From an uncultured Rhodopila sp. (GTDB lineage Bacteria > Pseudomonadota > Alphaproteobacteria > Acetobacterales > Acetobacteraceae): a stretch of 33,872 nucleotides of DNA. This document shows positions 7,790 to 15,748 of this stretch, one piece after another. The first letter of the stretch is position 1. Each line of letters opens with the position of its first letter. The notes below the pieces were generated by a model. The model saw only the letters and a program-made list of their open reading frames with translations. It had not been told where the DNA came from and searched no databases. Position numbers and translations under genes: made by a program. The DNA is taken from contig NZ_CAIWTY010000011.1 of NCBI RefSeq assembly GCF_903915725.1, positions 1-33,872 of the forward strand. The letters run 5' to 3'.

Positions 7790-8107
7790 ATGTCCAGCCG
7801 CACGAAACTTCTGGCGCTGGCGGCATCGGCCGCCGCTGTTGTGCCGAACCTCGCCTATGCCGCCGCCGCCGCCGGGGGCGGCATGCCCTACAGCGGCTTC
7901 CTCGGCACGTTCAAGACCAGCATCACGGGGGAAATCGCCGCGATCATCTGCGTCGTCGCCATCGTGGCGGGCGTCGCAACCTACATCTTCGCCTCGGCGT
8001 TCGACGGCATCCTGCTCACGATCGTCCGCGTCGCCATCGGCTGCGCCATCATCGGCTCGGCCGTGACCATGCTGACCACCATGGGCGTCACCGGGGCCAT
8101 CGTCTGA
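7790..8107 (+). CDS. trbC: TrbC (VirB2-type) pilin precursor
   Basis: This 105-residue protein has a signal peptide with a hydrophobic core (LLALAASAAAVVPNLAYA) and a likely cleavage near residue 24 (LAYA/AAAA). The two long hydrophobic helices typical of conjugative pilins follow (about residues 48-70 and 73-100). In the P-type systems the product is cyclised by the TraF peptidase, which is present at 20276. It sits directly between trbB and trbD and its stop overlaps the trbD start by one base. Confidence 0.92.
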   Translation: MSSRTKLLALAASAAAVVPNLAYAAAAAGGGMPYSGFLGTFKTSITGEIAAIICVVAIVAGVATYIFASAFDGILLTIVRVAIGCAIIGSAVTMLTTMGVTGAIV

Positions 8108-8427
8108 TGGCCGGCACGCCGACATTCAAAAGCCTGACGCAGCCGCTCCTGGTCGCCGGCGGCGAGCGGGTGCCGGCGGCGCTGGTCTGCGGCGGCGCCC
8201 TGCTTTCGGGCGTCGTCGCATGGTTCTCCTTCGACCTGTCGACGCCGCTGCGGCCCGGCCCGCTGATCATCGCCTCGGTCAGCGCATTTCTGATGACCGC
8301 GGGGCTTGGCTTCCTGCGTTCCATGGCCAAGCGTGATCCGCTGATGTTCGAAGTCGCGCAGCGGTACTACGGCTTCAGGAGATTTTATCCGGCACGCACC
8401 GCCGTCCCGTTCAAGGGGAGGCGCTGA
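8107..8427 (+). CDS. trbD: TrbD (VirB3-type) inner membrane protein
   Basis: The 106-residue protein has a short soluble N-terminus with the VirB3/TrbD motif (FKSLTQPLLVAGGERVPA), two membrane helices (about residues 26-44 and 54-74) and the conserved C-terminal motif MAKRDPLMFEVAQRYYGF. It assists the TrbE ATPase and pilus assembly. The start overlaps the trbC stop (TGATG) and its own stop overlaps trbE in the same way. Confidence 0.92.
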   Translation: MAGTPTFKSLTQPLLVAGGERVPAALVCGGALLSGVVAWFSFDLSTPLRPGPLIIASVSAFLMTAGLGFLRSMAKRDPLMFEVAQRYYGFRRFYPARTAVPFKGRR

Positions 8428-10880
8428 TGGGACGCAAGGCTGACAGCTTCGCCGATCTGCTGCCCTGGGGGCAACTCGGCGACAGCGGACTGGTGTTCAC
8501 CAAGAAGGGGCATGTCGTCGCCGGCTATTACTTCCGCCCGCCGGACAACGACAGCCGCACCGCGGAAGAGGCGGAGGTGCTGTCGGGTCACGTCAACGCG
8601 GCGCTGACCGTGTTCGGCACCGGCTGGTCCAGTTGGGCGGATGTTCTGTCGTTCCCGGCCGGGCGCTATCCGCCGGCCTCGGCGTCGCACTTTCCGGATC
8701 CGTTCTCGCGTGCGGTCGATGACGGCCGCCGGGTGCGCTTTGAAGCGTCCGGCGCGCACTTCGAAAACGACCGGGCATTCCTCGTCGCCTACCTGCCGCC
8801 GCGACATCAGGTGTCCAAGCTCGGACACCTGTTTTTCACCGAAGGCGGCGGCAAGCGCCGGGCGACGCAGCGACAGGTCATCGACAACTTCAACAAGGTG
8901 CTCCGGGAGTTTGAGAACCGGGTCTCCGGGATGCTCGGGCTGCGCCGGATGCAGGGCTTCAGTGTCACCGACGGTGCCGGTCAGCCCGGCTGCCAGGACG
9001 AACTGGTCAACTATCTCGACTACTGCGCCACCGGCCGGGTGCGCGGCGTCATGCTGCCGCGCTCGGGCGCCTATCTCGACCACCTGATTACCGGCCAGGA
9101 CGCGCATGTCGGGGAAAACCCCGTCATCGGCAACGACTTCATCGGCGTGGTGGCGATCGACGGCTTCCCGGCGGAAAGCCAGCCGAACGTCATCTCTGCG
9201 TTGAACACACTGGCGCTGCCGTACCGTTTTACGCAACGCATGGTCTACATGGACCCGATGCAGGCGCAGAAGGAAATCGGGCGCTACCGCGACAAATGGG
9301 GCCAGCAAGTGCGCGGTGTCGGCCAGAAGCTGCTCGGCGGCGCTGACGGCCCGGTCAACGAGCACGCCCTGGCGATGAAGGCGGAAGCCAACACGGCGCT
9401 GTCGTGGGCCAAGAGCGGCGAGATTAAATTCGGCTACTACAGCGCCACCGTGATCGTCCGGCATCCCGATCCGGCGGTGCTGCGGGAGTGGTGCGACGAC
9501 ATCGCGAAAGTCATCAACGGCTGCGATTTCGGCGCGCGGATAGAAGAAACCAACACGACCGAGGCTTGGCTCGGTTCGCTGCCGGGCGAGAGCCAAAGCA
9601 ACGTGCGCCGCCCGCCGATCCACACCCGCACCGCGAGCGACCTGATGCCGTTGTCGGGCGTTTGGACGGGCGACGCCGAGGCGCCCTGCCCGATGTATCC
9701 GCACGGCTCGCCGGCCCTGCTGTGGGCCGTGACGGACGGCGCGATCCCGTTCCGGCTGAACCTGCACATCGGCCCGCGCTCCGACCTTCCGCACACCTTC
9801 ATTTTCGGCCCGACCGGCTGCGGCAAGTCCAGCCTGACCAACATCCTCGCCATGCAGGCGCGGCGCTATCCCGGCATGCGGATCACCGCGTTCGATTACA
9901 AGCGCGGCATGCGAGCTACCGCGCTGGCGTGCGGCGGTCAGCATTTCGATCTGGCGAGCGGCGATCATGCCGAGGGTATGTTCTGCCCGTTCGGCGTGCT
10001 GGAGACGGAGAACGATATCGAGTGGGCGGCGGATTATGCCGCTGTCCTTTACGAGTTGAAGGAGGGGAAGAAGCCGGACTCAAGGTTGAGTATCGCCATC
10101 ATCGATGCGATCCGCGGCCTTGCGCAGTCGAAGCACCGGTCGATGACCAACTTCATAAGCGCCTTGCAGGACATCGACGCCCGGCGCGTTTTCGACTTCT
10201 ACTCCGTAAAGGGCGCGGCCGGCCGCTTTCTGGACGGCAAGGCCGACATGATCGGCAACGATTGCGACTTCTCGGTCTACGAGTGCCAGGACCTGCTGAA
10301 CCTCGGCGACGTGACTGCGCTGCCGGTGTTGCTCTATCAGTTTCGGCGGTTTGAGCGATCGCTGAATGGCGATCCGGCGCTGCTGTTCATCGCCGAGGCG
10401 TGGCAGGCGCTCGGCCACACGATGTGGTCGGACCGTCTGGCGAAGTGGTTGCGGACGTTACGGTCAAAGAATTGCGGGGTTGTGATGGACACGCAATCGC
10501 TGGCCGATGTTGTCAGAACGTCACTCCTGGCGTTGCTCAATGAGTCCTGCCAGCGCAAGATATTTCTGCCGAACCCCGCGGCGTCGCAGCCGAGTTCGGC
10601 CGAACTGTATCGCGCTCTCGGGCTGAATGACCGCCAGATCGGCCAAATACAGACTGCGGTGCCCAAGCGCGAATACTACATCACCGGACCGGACGGATGC
10701 CGGATGGTATCGCTCGGCCTCGGCGATCTCGAACTCGCCATCGCCGGTGCGACGGGCGAGGCGGACGTGCTTGCCGTCAATGATGCCATCGCCCGGCACG
10801 GCGACGGCTGGCTGCGGCACTTCCTCGCCGACAAAGGCGTCAACTACGGCCAAACCGCGAAGGAGCGCGCCTATGCGTAA
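8427..10880 (+). CDS. trbE: TrbE (VirB4-type) secretion ATPase
   Basis: The 817-residue protein has the family's full length. The N-terminal domain (CagE/TrbE/VirB, residues about 1-400) starts with the usual FADLLPWGQL motif. The AAA-like motor follows with Walker A FGPTGCGKSS near residue 460, and a Walker B region of the form PALLFIAEAWQALG, followed by LRKN-like and Q motifs (LRSKNCGVVMDTQSLADV). It powers pilus assembly and substrate transfer at the inner membrane. There is no frameshift or missing motif. A long open frame on the opposite strand (8385-9968) is only its shadow. Confidence 0.96.
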   Translation: MGRKADSFADLLPWGQLGDSGLVFTKKGHVVAGYYFRPPDNDSRTAEEAEVLSGHVNAALTVFGTGWSSWADVLSFPAGRYPPASASHFPDPFSRAVDDGRRVRFEASGAHFENDRAFLVAYLPPRHQVSKLGHLFFTEGGGKRRATQRQVIDNFNKVLREFENRVSGMLGLRRMQGFSVTDGAGQPGCQDELVNYLDYCATGRVRGVMLPRSGAYLDHLITGQDAHVGENPVIGNDFIGVVAIDGFPAESQPNVISALNTLALPYRFTQRMVYMDPMQAQKEIGRYRDKWGQQVRGVGQKLLGGADGPVNEHALAMKAEANTALSWAKSGEIKFGYYSATVIVRHPDPAVLREWCDDIAKVINGCDFGARIEETNTTEAWLGSLPGESQSNVRRPPIHTRTASDLMPLSGVWTGDAEAPCPMYPHGSPALLWAVTDGAIPFRLNLHIGPRSDLPHTFIFGPTGCGKSSLTNILAMQARRYPGMRITAFDYKRGMRATALACGGQHFDLASGDHAEGMFCPFGVLETENDIEWAADYAAVLYELKEGKKPDSRLSIAIIDAIRGLAQSKHRSMTNFISALQDIDARRVFDFYSVKGAAGRFLDGKADMIGNDCDFSVYECQDLLNLGDVTALPVLLYQFRRFERSLNGDPALLFIAEAWQALGHTMWSDRLAKWLRTLRSKNCGVVMDTQSLADVVRTSLLALLNESCQRKIFLPNPAASQPSSAELYRALGLNDRQIGQIQTAVPKREYYITGPDGCRMVSLGLGDLELAIAGATGEADVLAVNDAIARHGDGWLRHFLADKGVNYGQTAKERAYA

Positions 10881-12441
10881 TATCCTCTTGGCATCAACCA
10901 TGCTCGTCATCCCGTTGTCCGCAAGGGGGCAGACACCGGCTGCCGCAGCCCTGGCCGCCGCAACCTCGACGGCGTCGGGATGCAGCAATGCGGTCCCGAA
11001 CTATGCCGCATCGGCGGGCGGTTTCGGCACGCTCGGCGGCCAGATTTACAGCCCGAACGGCCAACCGTTCGTGGCCCGCGGTATCGATGTCATGTATGGC
11101 AACGGAAACCCCTCCGCCGCGCAGATTCAGGCCAGCTTCCCCGGGACCAACTTCGTCCGGTTGGCGATCTATAATTACGACAGCCCGGCCTCGCTGACCG
11201 CGTACGTCAACGACCTTACCTCGCACGGCATCGTGGTCGAGTTGGAGAACCATAATAACGGCACCGCGGGCAACGCGGGCGGCGGCGGCGGGACCATCTT
11301 CACCGGTTCGGCGCTGGCGCAAGAACAGGCCTGGTATTCCTCGGTTGCCGCTGCCTTCAAGACCAATCCCTACGTCTGGTTCGGCACGAACAATGAGCCT
11401 TCCGAGGTCAATAGCTCGGGTCAAATCGATCCGGCCGCGCTCTCCGCGTGGCAGCAGACGACCTACAACACGATCAGGGCGGCCGGAAACAACGCCCCTA
11501 TCATGCTGGAAGCCAACTCCTGGGGGCCGGGCCAGACCAACGTCGGATACACCGCATCCGCCTACGCCGGCATGACCAATGTGATTTGGGATCTGCATTA
11601 TTACGGCTGGGTCAGCGGCTATTCGACCAGTCAGTCAACGGTCTCGTCAACGCTCTCGAGCATGATTTCCGACACCACGGCGATCCAGAGCGCGGACGGG
11701 CAGATCCCGGTCATCATCGGCGAATACGGCAACTCAACGACCGGACAGGCGATCGACGCGAACGGCAGCCAGGTCGTCACAGCGGTGCAGCAAAGCGGCG
11801 TCGGCAGCGCCGCCTGGGCCTGGGGCACCGGCAACCCCGGCGACGGCCTGACCAACGGTGACGGCACGCCCTCGGCCTATGGCCAGCAGGTTGCGTCCTT
11901 CACGGCAGGCAGCGGCGCGCAGGGCTGCGCTCAGTCGCCGCTCCCCGCCGCGGCAACCGCACCGGCAGCGACTACGACAAACGCCGCCACAACCGCACCG
12001 CCCGCGGCAACCACAATCGCACCGGCCGCGACGGCCACAAACGCAATCAGCCCGGGACAAGGCGATGCCACGGACGCGCAGGGCAACACCTATGCGATCA
12101 GCGCGGACGGATCGATCATGGAGAACGGCAATACCCCGGTGCCGGGCGGCGGCGGCACCAGCCAACTCGTGATCGTCAACGGCGTCATTTATGGCAAGGA
12201 CTCCGGCCAAGGCCCGGTGAATCCCGGCGGCTGGTTTACCTTCAGCAACGGCTATTGGACGCCCAGCGCCCCGCCGCCTCTTACCTCGGCTGCGGCTGTC
12301 CAATCTTTGCCTCTTGCCGCTGCGCCTGTGACCGCCCCTCCGCTTGCCGCTGCCTCGACCGCTCAGACCGCACCGCCGCTGGCGGCAAGTTCAATCTCCA
12401 TCAATCAAGTTGCCGCCATTGCGGCAGGAGGCTCGCGATGA
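10873..12441 (+). CDS. Secreted glycoside hydrolase, GH5 (cellulase-type), inside the trb operon
   Basis: This 522-residue protein has an N-terminal signal peptide (hydrophobic core residues 3-18). A GH5-type (clan A) catalytic domain covers about residues 50-345. Visible landmarks are NFVRLAIYNY (strand 2), GIVVELENHN (strand 3), the WFGTNNEP motif with the putative acid/base Glu175, DLHYYG with His242, and PVIIGEYG with the putative nucleophile Glu284, followed by AWAWGTG. An alanine/threonine/proline linker (about 355-395) leads to a C-terminal module (QGNTYAISADGSIMENG, then VNGVIYGKDS, then GWFTFSNGYWTPS) that could bind carbohydrate. The start at 10873 has AAGGAG 8 bases upstream and overlaps the trbE stop, and its own stop overlaps trbJ, so it is truly part of the operon. 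Substrate is likely a beta-glucan; which one cannot be read from the sequence. Confidence 0.88.
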   Translation: MRNILLASTMLVIPLSARGQTPAAAALAAATSTASGCSNAVPNYAASAGGFGTLGGQIYSPNGQPFVARGIDVMYGNGNPSAAQIQASFPGTNFVRLAIYNYDSPASLTAYVNDLTSHGIVVELENHNNGTAGNAGGGGGTIFTGSALAQEQAWYSSVAAAFKTNPYVWFGTNNEPSEVNSSGQIDPAALSAWQQTTYNTIRAAGNNAPIMLEANSWGPGQTNVGYTASAYAGMTNVIWDLHYYGWVSGYSTSQSTVSSTLSSMISDTTAIQSADGQIPVIIGEYGNSTTGQAIDANGSQVVTAVQQSGVGSAAWAWGTGNPGDGLTNGDGTPSAYGQQVASFTAGSGAQGCAQSPLPAAATAPAATTTNAATTAPPAATTIAPAATATNAISPGQGDATDAQGNTYAISADGSIMENGNTPVPGGGGTSQLVIVNGVIYGKDSGQGPVNPGGWFTFSNGYWTPSAPPPLTSAAAVQSLPLAAAPVTAPPLAAASTAQTAPPLAASSISINQVAAIAAGGSR

Positions 12442-13178
12442 ACCGCCGACTTCTCCTCATTATCACCGCATTGCTTGTGACGCGCTCGCGACGTTCTGAC
12501 GCGATTATAGTCGAATGCGCAAATTGCAGTTCGTTCGTCGAACAGTTGATCTCTGATGCCAAACAGGCGGCGCAATACGCGACCCAGTTGCAGCAGAAGG
12601 CGACTCAGCTTCAGCAGTATGCCAATATGGTGCAAAACACTGTCGCCCTTCCGCAGATGATCTGGTCGCAAGCGCAAGCGGACATCGGTACGGTCAGAGG
12701 TTTGGTCAATGCGGCCTCTGTGCTGACCGGCAACAGCGGCACGATCATGTCGCGCCTGTCCAGCGCCGGCGGCTACGCAACCACCGCCGCCATGACTCCG
12801 CAGCAGATCACTAACCAGTTCACCCAATGGCAGCAGACGATCAGCAATGCGTCGAATTCCTTCGGTCGCACGGTCGGGCTACAGCAGTCGCAGATGGGCA
12901 ACTATGCGGCGATGCAGGCCGCCATCAACTTGCACGCTCAGACCGCGACGGGCCAGGTGCAAGTCCTCCAGGCCGGTGTCGAGATGTCATCGCTGTCTGC
13001 AACGCAACTGAATCAGATGCAGGCGACTTTGACGGCGGCGGCGCAGGAACAGACCACACGCGACATGGTAGCGGCCGACCGGCAGGCGATGCAGGATCAA
13101 GACCTGGTCAACTTCCTGGCCCCTCCGCCGTTGCCGGTGTCCGGAAACCCTGCCTACGGCCCGAATACTTTGCAATAA
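12438..13178 (+). CDS. trbJ: TrbJ (VirB5-type) conjugal transfer protein
   Basis: This 246-residue protein has a signal peptide and the helical, glutamine-rich body of TrbJ (IIVECANCSSFVEQLISDA, then YATQLQQKATQLQQYANMV). VirB5-type proteins are minor pilus or tip components that act in the periplasm and at the cell surface. The start at 12438 overlaps the hydrolase stop (ATGA) and has AGGAGGC upstream. The C-terminal tail, LVNFLAPPPLPVSGNPAYGP, is repeated almost exactly in the next small gene. The IncP TrbJ/TrbK gene order supports the call. Confidence 0.9.
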   Translation: MNRRLLLIITALLVTRSRRSDAIIVECANCSSFVEQLISDAKQAAQYATQLQQKATQLQQYANMVQNTVALPQMIWSQAQADIGTVRGLVNAASVLTGNSGTIMSRLSSAGGYATTAAMTPQQITNQFTQWQQTISNASNSFGRTVGLQQSQMGNYAAMQAAINLHAQTATGQVQVLQAGVEMSSLSATQLNQMQATLTAAAQEQTTRDMVAADRQAMQDQDLVNFLAPPPLPVSGNPAYGPNTLQ

Positions 13179-13189
13179 GGGGAAAACAC

Positions 13190-13393
13190 TTGGACGCTAC
13201 CGGAAGAATCCTGATGACTGCGCTGCTGTCACTGACCGTTGGCGCGGGCGCTACTTATGCAGCCATCCGCGTCTCTGCGACGTGCTCCTTTGTGCAGCGC
13301 GAGCAAACCGATGACGGCCTTGCAAAATTCCTGGCCCCGCCCCGGCTGCCGCTAACCGGCAATCCGAGCTACGGCCCCGACATGCTGAAGTAG
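13190..13393 (+). CDS. Small TrbK-position protein that repeats the TrbJ tail
   Basis: The frame gives 67 residues from a TTG at 13190, preceded by AAGGGGA at good spacing; the in-frame ATG at 13214 is the alternative. It has one hydrophobic N-terminal segment (ILMTALLSLTVGAGATYAAI) with a cysteine at about residue 32 (SATCSFV). The C-terminal third, LAKFLAPPRLPLTGNPSYGP, mirrors the end of TrbJ (LVNFLAPPPLPVSGNPAYGP). TrbK in IncP plasmids is a small entry-exclusion lipoprotein at the same place in the operon, but there is no clear lipobox here, so the role is open. It probably arose by partial duplication of trbJ. Confidence 0.7.
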   Translation: MDATGRILMTALLSLTVGAGATYAAIRVSATCSFVQREQTDDGLAKFLAPPRLPLTGNPSYGPDMLK

Positions 13394-13403
13394 AGGGTTT
13401 GCA

Positions 13404-14513
13404 ATGGCCATCGGAGACGCCTCGGTCACACAAATAACGCAGGCATTTAGCGCCCATGGACCAGCAGTCCAGGGTGCGTTGTTGAATGGTGCTACAGACT
13501 TGTTCGGCGGCCTCGCGGTCATCGAATTGGTCTGGGTCGTCGGCTGGTCCGTGGCCAACAAGACCGACATCTTCGACATCATGATTGTGGTCACGCGGTT
13601 CGCCATAGGCATCGGCTTCTGGCTATGGATGATGAAAAACTGGACACAAATGGCGAGTGCCATCACGCGCACGTTTTGGACCTGGGGCAACTCCGCCGCC
13701 ACCGCTGCGGGTGGCACTGCGTTGGTCACACCGATGAACTTCCTGAATGCAGGAGGTAATCTCGCCGCCGCCATCTGGGACGGAATGAGTATCGCGACGC
13801 CCGGTAAGGACATGTTGCTGGTCTTTGCCGGGATTGTTGTGGCCGTTATCTTCGCGTTTATCTGCGGACTAATGATTTCGGTCATCGCAGAGGCGTTTCT
13901 GGCGTCCTACCTCGGCACCGTTCTGATGGCATTCAACGCCAGCAACTTCACGCGCGGGTTCGGCCAGTCGCCGATCCGCTACGCCATCGCCGTAGGCGTC
14001 AAGCTGATGACGCTGCAGTTCATTGCGGGCTTGTCGCAAGGCATCGTGACGGATTGGGCGACTGCGGCCAAGACCGGCGGCTCGCTGAATTGGCAGGACA
14101 TTTTCCTCATGGATTCGGTACCGCTCGTTCTGGCGATGCTGGCGTGGTCCGGACCCAAGATCGCGCAAGACCTGATAATCGGCAGCCATCTGTCAGTCGG
14201 CAATCCGGTTCTTGCACTGGCCCGGCAGATCGCTACCACGGCCGCTCAGTTGGCCGTCTCCGCTACCGGCGGCGGGGCTGCCGTTGTCGCGGGTGGGCAG
14301 CTTGCAGGCAGGCAGATGGCGGCCCGGACGGCGGCCGGCGCAGCTCCCGCGAGTGCTGCGGCACGGGCTGCCGCGGTGGCCCGGCTGACCGCCTCTAACG
14401 TCGCCTCGGCCGCCGCCTCCGATGTCGGCAGGCGACTCGGTGGAAGTTACTCGGCATCTCACGGATATGCCGGTTTTCGCGTGGCTGCCGATCTCAACAA
14501 GAAACAACCATGA
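13404..14513 (+). CDS. trbL: TrbL (VirB6-type) channel protein
   Basis: The 369-residue polytopic inner membrane protein has about six hydrophobic helices between residues 30 and 255. The strongest are around LAVIELVWVVGWSVA, IMIVVTRFAIGIGFWLWMM, and MLLVFAGIVVAVIFAFICGL. The conserved motif FLASYLGTVLMAFNASNFTR is typical of TrbL. The C-terminal 100 residues are alanine-rich and presumably cytoplasmic. VirB6-type proteins form the inner membrane part of the translocation path. The start follows the small TrbJ-tail gene by 10 bases with GAGGG upstream. Confidence 0.92.
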   Translation: MAIGDASVTQITQAFSAHGPAVQGALLNGATDLFGGLAVIELVWVVGWSVANKTDIFDIMIVVTRFAIGIGFWLWMMKNWTQMASAITRTFWTWGNSAATAAGGTALVTPMNFLNAGGNLAAAIWDGMSIATPGKDMLLVFAGIVVAVIFAFICGLMISVIAEAFLASYLGTVLMAFNASNFTRGFGQSPIRYAIAVGVKLMTLQFIAGLSQGIVTDWATAAKTGGSLNWQDIFLMDSVPLVLAMLAWSGPKIAQDLIIGSHLSVGNPVLALARQIATTAAQLAVSATGGGAAVVAGGQLAGRQMAARTAAGAAPASAAARAAAVARLTASNVASAAASDVGRRLGGSYSASHGYAGFRVAADLNKKQP

Positions 14514-14719
14514 ACCTGTTTTTTTCATGTGCGACGTTGGCCGTTGTCGTGGTCGAAGTGGCGTGGCGCTCGTTCATGGCGCTCGTTGCCGGTGATTTTC
14601 GCGGCGCTCAACAGGCGGGCGAATGTTTTGGAATAGGGGTCTTTCTTGGAACGATCCTCGGCGAGTTGGCCATTGTCGCGCATCGATTGGTGGTTGATTT
14701 ACGCAAGGACCGGCATTGA
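14510..14719 (+). CDS. Small membrane protein between trbL and trbF
   Basis: The 69-residue protein starts at ATG 14510, overlapping the trbL stop. It has two hydrophobic stretches (residues 2-17 and about 40-60: FGIGVFLGTILGELAIV). I do not recognise it. Its stop codon in turn overlaps the start of the next gene (TGATG), so it is part of the coupled operon and probably expressed. Both ends of the overlap chain argue that it is real in spite of its size. Confidence 0.6.
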   Translation: MNLFFSCATLAVVVVEVAWRSFMALVAGDFRGAQQAGECFGIGVFLGTILGELAIVAHRLVVDLRKDRH

Positions 14720-15057
14720 TGTTCATCCTCCGCTTCCTGGGCCGCGCGCTGTTCACCCTCGCCGTCCTCGTCGTGCTGATCGTCGCGTTCGCAGGGTTTT
14801 TGGTGCTGGGTGCGCTGGGCCTGGCGTCGCTGCTGTTTCTGGCCGCCGCCGCGTTCTTTGTCCTTGCCTATGCCGTTCGCCACACGCCGGACATGGCGCA
14901 TGCTGCGTTGGCGATGCTGCTGTCCAGTCTTGGCTGTTTTGTCGTGCTGGTGGGACTTGAAGGCGTGATTTTGGACGTCTGCCTAGCCGCGTGGCGCCGT
15001 CTATCTCAACAAGAAAACCGGGGATTGACCCTTGAACCAAATGTTTCGCAAGCCTGA
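14719..15057 (+). CDS. Small membrane protein before trbF
   Basis: This 112-residue protein has three hydrophobic segments (about residues 8-30, 33-52 and 60-85) with a short charged C-terminus. The ATG at 14719 is chosen because it overlaps the preceding stop; a TTG three bases earlier is less likely. The gene overlaps the start of trbF by about 25 bases. The family is unknown to me. Proteins at this position in other trb operons sometimes have accessory or exclusion roles, but nothing in this sequence shows one. Confidence 0.65.
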   Translation: MFILRFLGRALFTLAVLVVLIVAFAGFLVLGALGLASLLFLAAAAFFVLAYAVRHTPDMAHAALAMLLSSLGCFVVLVGLEGVILDVCLAAWRRLSQQENRGLTLEPNVSQA

Positions 15058-15748
15058 CCAAGAGCCTGCGCGCCACGACGATCTTCTGTCGCGCGGGCAA
15101 GAGGATTGGGACAACCGCGTCAGTCAGGCCATCGCCGGGCAAACGGCATGGAAGCGGGCGCTTTATGCCGCGCTCGGCGTCATCGCCATCTCGGCCTATG
15201 GCAACGTCTGGCAGGCGCAGCAATCCAAGGTCCAGGTCGTTCATATCGTGCATGACGGCATCGGCGGGGTGATCGCGGTTTCGGTGTCGAGCGATGCCTC
15301 CGGCGAGCCGACGCAGGCCATGCTGAAAGCGGCGCTGGAGCAATGGATCATCAACGTCCGATCGATCTACGTAGACATCGACGCGATGAAAAAAGGCTTC
15401 TGGGCCGCTACTTACCTGATCGACGCCCGTTCGCAATCCGAAGCGTTGGTGCAGAAATTCTGGGCCGACCCTTCGCCTTGGAAGCGCGCGGAGACCGAGA
15501 CCGTATCGCTTGAAAACGTCGTCGCGGTGCCGCCGACCGACGCCACCATTGGCGCAGGGGGCATGCAAACGTGGAGGATTACCTGGACCGAGGTTGTCAC
15601 CAGCCGCGACGGCCAGAACGAGACGCGCCAGCCGTGGGCCGGGAACATCACCTTCAAGCTGCGGCAGCCGGCGACATTGCAGGACGCCTACAAGAACCCG
15701 GATGGGATCCACATCATCAGCCATAGCTGGACTGGAGCCGCCCGGTGA
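15032..15748 (+). CDS. trbF: TrbF (VirB8-type) bitopic assembly protein
   Basis: The 238-residue protein has a soluble N-terminus with the TrbF motif (EDWDNRVSQAIAGQTAWKRA), one membrane helix (residues about 43-61) and a periplasmic VirB8-fold domain (from SKVQVVHIVHDG to the end, with RQPWAGNITFKLRQP). It nucleates the channel in the inner membrane. TTG at 15032 has GGGGA upstream at good spacing; the ATG at 15041 in the same frame lacks a ribosome binding site, so the TTG is preferred with modest confidence. It is followed by trbG with a one-base overlap. Confidence 0.92.
   Translation: MNQMFRKPDQEPARHDDLLSRGQEDWDNRVSQAIAGQTAWKRALYAALGVIAISAYGNVWQAQQSKVQVVHIVHDGIGGVIAVSVSSDASGEPTQAMLKAALEQWIINVRSIYVDIDAMKKGFWAATYLIDARSQSEALVQKFWADPSPWKRAETETVSLENVVAVPPTDATIGAGGMQTWRITWTEVVTSRDGQNETRQPWAGNITFKLRQPATLQDAYKNPDGIHIISHSWTGAAR

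Noticed and set aside
8385..9968. Minus-strand ORF of 527 codons opposite trbE
   Set aside because: It is arginine/alanine/histidine-rich and mirrors the codon pattern of trbE, whose motifs are complete; a GC-rich shadow frame.
13190..13393. Canonical TrbK lipoprotein
   Set aside because: Position fits, but I see no clear lipobox, and the tail is a copy of TrbJ; I left the symbol empty.
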